From Clostridia bacterium (GTDB lineage Bacteria; Bacillota; Clostridia; Oscillospirales; CAG-382): a stretch of DNA of 9,479 nt. Positions 7,198-9,479 of the stretch are shown one piece after another (the stretch's first letter is position 1; every line of letters starts with the position of its first letter). Position numbers and translations under genes: made by a program. The stretch covers positions 1 to 9,479 of the forward strand of contig CAAEPN010000042.1 of assembly GCA_900757905.1 (NCBI GenBank). Reading direction: 5' to 3'. Under the pieces are notes generated by a model, which did no database searches, was not told the DNA's origin, and worked only from the letters and a program-made list of their open reading frames with translations.

Positions 7198-9156
7198 TTA
7201 TTTTGCCTCCTTAATAATTTCCGTGTATTTTGTTTTGACGGCTGCCGGTTTAAACGGTTCGCCGCCGTCGATATAGAATTTTCCGAAGAATTCGATATAC
7301 TGAAGTCTTGCCGTGTGGACAAACGCGCCAAGAAGATTCAAAGCAAGGTTTAGCGTATGTCCGAGCACCATGGCAAGCACTAATACGATAAAGCCCACGA
7401 CGGTAGGTCCGCCGAGCGTACCGATGAGGTTGACCACCTGCGCGATGATCGCACCCGAAAGACCGAGCGCCATGATACGCGAATAGGACAGAAGGTCGGA
7501 CAGATAGCTTACGATGTCATACAGGCTGAGCACGCCCTTTAAGAACTTCATAATAATGTTCTTTTCGGCGCGTCCTTGCGTGAGTACAAGACCGATGACC
7601 CCGACGATCGCCACCCATTTGCCGACTGCCGGCGCAAGGAACAAAAGTCCGATCCCGGCGAATAGCACAAGCCAAAGACCGATGTCAAACACTGCATCAA
7701 GAGCATGTCCGTCTTTGACAAGCATATATGCCTTGATGAGCATACCGGTAATCAGATGTACCGCACCCAAACCAAGCGATATCGCAAGATACGGGATAGG
7801 ATTGGTGACCGGGTTGAATGCCACGGCAAGCTCCGGAAAATCGGTTATGCCGAGCATGTGCGTGGCGAACGCCGACGGAAGGTCGCCGAAGTAGCCGCCG
7901 AACAGTACGCCGCAGACCATGGTCGATATGCCGCAGATCGAGAACATCTCGATAAGCTTGTACATCGAGCTTCCTGGCTTTGCATGAAGCGCCTTTAAAA
8001 GCACTCTGCCGCCCACGAGAAGCATAAGTCCGTACAGCACGTCCTGCATGATAAGCCCGAAAATGACGAAATAAAAGATGGACATGATGAACGTCGGGTC
8101 AATGCCGCGATAGTCCGGATAAGAATACATGCCGAGCACCGCTTCAAACGGCGTGACGAGCTTCTTGTTGATGAGCTTGACCGGCACTTTTTCGTCCTCT
8201 TTCGGTTCTTCAAAGGTGTAGCAGCAGTCGAAGCCGTCAAGCACCTTTTCGACCTTGTCGCGGTACACGTCCGGTACCCAGCCTGAAAGCAGGCAGGTGC
8301 TGTTCGTCTGAGCAAGATTTCCTCTCACGGTTTCCCGCGCCGCGCGTGCGCTTAATGCGTCCTGCGCCTTGTCGAGCAGATTTTTGCTTGCGGCAAGCTC
8401 CCGAAGCAGTCCCTCCGAATCGGCAAGCGCTTTTTTGCTTTGTGCGATCTCCGCTTTTAAGCGGTCGGTCGCCTCTTTGGCCGTGCCGTCCATGTCCTTG
8501 AATAAGATACGTGAAAACCCGGCTTCGGCAAGCGCCTTTGCAAACGCGTCGGCGTCGCTCTTTAAGGCCGCGGCGCACACATATACAAATTCTGCGTTGG
8601 TTCCGTAAAATTCAAGCGCATAGTCAAGTCCCGATTCATCGAGCTTGCTGTAAATGGTCTCCTTGGTCAAAGCCCTCGGAAACGTACCCTTGAAAAGAAC
8701 GGTCTTTCGTGTGGCGTCAAGCGATATCGGCGCTTCATACAGAAGAAACGGCGCAAGCGACATTACGTCGTTTTCCGCCTTGGTGATCTTCGCCCGCAGC
8801 GCCGCGCGTTCTTTGATGAGATCCTCCACACGTGCGGTAAGCGCAAGCGCCTTTTCGATGTCGCCGTCTAACGCTTCAAATTCGCTTCGGGTCAGCGCTT
8901 CGGGAAAATATTTTCCCTTTTTGCCCGAACCGTAGGGAGCGAGCGTTTCGCTTGCCGCCGCAAGTCTTTGCAGGTCGCGCTCATTGGCCGCCGCCTGTGC
9001 GGCGTTGTCGACCGACTGCAAACCCGGCGGAAGCTCTTCGTTTTCACCGGCGCTTGGCAAAATCTCCACCGATTCGAGCCACACAAGCTCGCGCACTAAG
9101 CGCTCCATGTCGCTCTGCGGCGCGGCCAGCGTCAGTTTTTTCATTCCGGCGATCAT
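7198..9156 (-). CDS. ntpI: V-type ATPase subunit I (a subunit, ion channel and stator)
   Basis: 652 residues, normal for bacterial subunit I. The cytosolic N-terminal half (1-350) has two alpha/beta lobes joined by coiled-coil stretches (about 95-130 and 225-275) and binds the peripheral stalks. The C-terminal half is membrane-embedded, with hydrophobic segments at about 354-383, 403-424, 453-478, 488-510, 512-527, 562-580 and 584-612. The two channel arginines are visible: Arg560 in LLSYSRIMALGL and Arg617 in GAFVHTARLQYIEFFGKFY, 57 residues apart, as for Arg573/Arg629 of E. hirae. They face Glu143 of K and release the ion during rotation. The ATG at 9156 overlaps the end of the H gene by ATGA, with AAGGAG 11 bases upstream. 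An inner ATG at 9144 (MKKLTL) is possible but has poorer spacing. Confidence 0.97.
   Translation of the reverse strand: MIAGMKKLTLAAPQSDMERLVRELVWLESVEILPSAGENEELPPGLQSVDNAAQAAANERDLQRLAAASETLAPYGSGKKGKYFPEALTRSEFEALDGDIEKALALTARVEDLIKERAALRAKITKAENDVMSLAPFLLYEAPISLDATRKTVLFKGTFPRALTKETIYSKLDESGLDYALEFYGTNAEFVYVCAAALKSDADAFAKALAEAGFSRILFKDMDGTAKEATDRLKAEIAQSKKALADSEGLLRELAASKNLLDKAQDALSARAARETVRGNLAQTNSTCLLSGWVPDVYRDKVEKVLDGFDCCYTFEEPKEDEKVPVKLINKKLVTPFEAVLGMYSYPDYRGIDPTFIMSIFYFVIFGLIMQDVLYGLMLLVGGRVLLKALHAKPGSSMYKLIEMFSICGISTMVCGVLFGGYFGDLPSAFATHMLGITDFPELAVAFNPVTNPIPYLAISLGLGAVHLITGMLIKAYMLVKDGHALDAVFDIGLWLVLFAGIGLLFLAPAVGKWVAIVGVIGLVLTQGRAEKNIIMKFLKGVLSLYDIVSYLSDLLSYSRIMALGLSGAIIAQVVNLIGTLGGPTVVGFIVLVLAMVLGHTLNLALNLLGAFVHTARLQYIEFFGKFYIDGGEPFKPAAVKTKYTEIIKEAK
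7206..7212 (-). promoter_or_regulatory. Consensus Shine-Dalgarno site of ntpK
   Basis: AAGGAGG inside the last codons of ntpI, 9 bases before the ntpK ATG. It is among the strongest SD sites in the window, which fits the need for about ten K copies per enzyme in the E. hirae model, and it settles the start against the longer open frame. Confidence 0.85.
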
Positions 9157-9470
9157 AGCGCAAACAGCTCCTTCAAGATGAAGTCGGCGGCGCTTTCGAC
9201 GCGCGCTTCGGCAGCTTCCCGCATTTTGGCGCTTTGCTCATAAAAGCGCGCGCCTTGCGCGGCTACCTTTGCGTCGCCCTCCCTTTCGGCTTCGGCAACG
9301 CATTCACGCGCCTTGCGATATGCCGTTTTTTCCGCTTCCTTTGCCTGCTCGTCGGCTTTCGCCGCGGCGTCAGCAAGAAGCTTTGCGGCGCGAATATCCG
9401 CGTCCTTTTTGATTTTCGCGGCTTGCTCTTCTGCCTCGCGGATGACGGATATCATATCCGATTCTGCCAA
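9153..9470 (-). CDS. V-type ATPase subunit H/G-like (peripheral-stalk coiled coil; NtpF position)
   Basis: 105 residues, almost entirely charged heptad-like helix (IREAEEQAAKIKKDADIRAAKLLADAAAKADEQAKEAEKTAYRKA), ending in FILKELFAL. This is the shape of the small peripheral-stalk partner of subunit E, called H in archaeal and many bacterial annotations, G in eukaryotes, and NtpF in E. hirae. The identification rests on length, composition and its place immediately before ntpI, since such coiled coils have little specific sequence. The likely start is the TTG at 9470; an in-frame TGA at 9474-9476 rules out a longer protein. An ATG at 9455 (residue 6) is the alternative. The SD cannot be judged because the window ends 9 bases upstream. 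It overlaps ntpI by ATGA and seems to be the first ATPase gene. Confidence 0.87.
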   Translation of the reverse strand: MAESDMISVIREAEEQAAKIKKDADIRAAKLLADAAAKADEQAKEAEKTAYRKARECVAEAEREGDAKVAAQGARFYEQSAKMREAAEARVESAADFILKELFAL

Positions 9471-9479
9471 ATCTCACAC

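Noticed and set aside
7197..7331. 45-codon N-terminal extension of subunit K into ntpI
   Set aside because: The added part is polar and unlike any proteolipid; the ATG at 7196 has a consensus SD at 9 bases and yields the normal 160-residue protein.
4801..9180. Frequent word ggcaagc on the plus strand, first suspected as a dispersed repeat or uptake-like signal
   Set aside because: On the coding strand it reads GCTTGCC, which follows from preferred Leu and Ala codons in Ala-rich helical subunits; copies are not spaced regularly and have no conserved flanks.
9471..9479. Promoter or SD of the operon at the right edge
   Set aside because: Only nine bases are available upstream of the first start codon, which contain an in-frame TGA but no clear SD; nothing can be claimed.

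Overview
The window is almost entirely one minus-strand operon for a complete rotary V-type (V/A-type) ATPase. Reading in the direction of transcription (right to left), the order is H (peripheral-stalk coiled coil), I, K, E, C, F, A, B, D. This matches the gene order of the Enterococcus hirae ntp operon and of many Clostridia. All nine subunits needed for a bacterial V-ATPase are present and look intact. The order, the strong AAGGAGG-type Shine-Dalgarno (SD) sites, the use of TTG/GTG starts and the family of the flanking hydrolase point to a Gram-positive anaerobe of the Clostridia type with a moderately GC-rich genome. The species cannot be named from the sequence.

Layout: 9153-9470 peripheral stalk H; 7198-9156 membrane subunit I; 6714-7196 proteolipid K; 6067-6681 stalk E; 5034-6053 subunit C; 4702-5037 subunit F; 2892-4670 catalytic A; 1495-2889 non-catalytic B; 798-1460 rotor shaft D. 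After a 48-base gap, 1-749 holds a separate metallo-beta-lactamase-fold hydrolase that runs off the left edge. No gene is supported on the plus strand, and I see no RNA gene, CRISPR array, insertion sequence or attachment site. The operon promoter must lie beyond the right edge.

How it works together: A3B3 forms the ATP-hydrolysing head; D and F form the central shaft; C couples the shaft to the K ring; E and H form the peripheral stalks tied to I; and I with K carries the ion. K keeps all the Na+-coordinating side chains known from E. hirae NtpK (Leu59, Thr62, Gln63, Gln114, Glu143 here), so the enzyme is predicted to move Na+. Gene spacing splits the operon into translational blocks H-I-K / E-C-F / A-B / D, separated by gaps of 31-34 bases.

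The least ordinary spot is the end of ntpD. A perfect 12-bp stem overlaps the stop codon, and its 3' arm could instead pair with the SD of the hydrolase gene. I found no evidence of an entirely new biological system; most of the window is a well-known enzyme.
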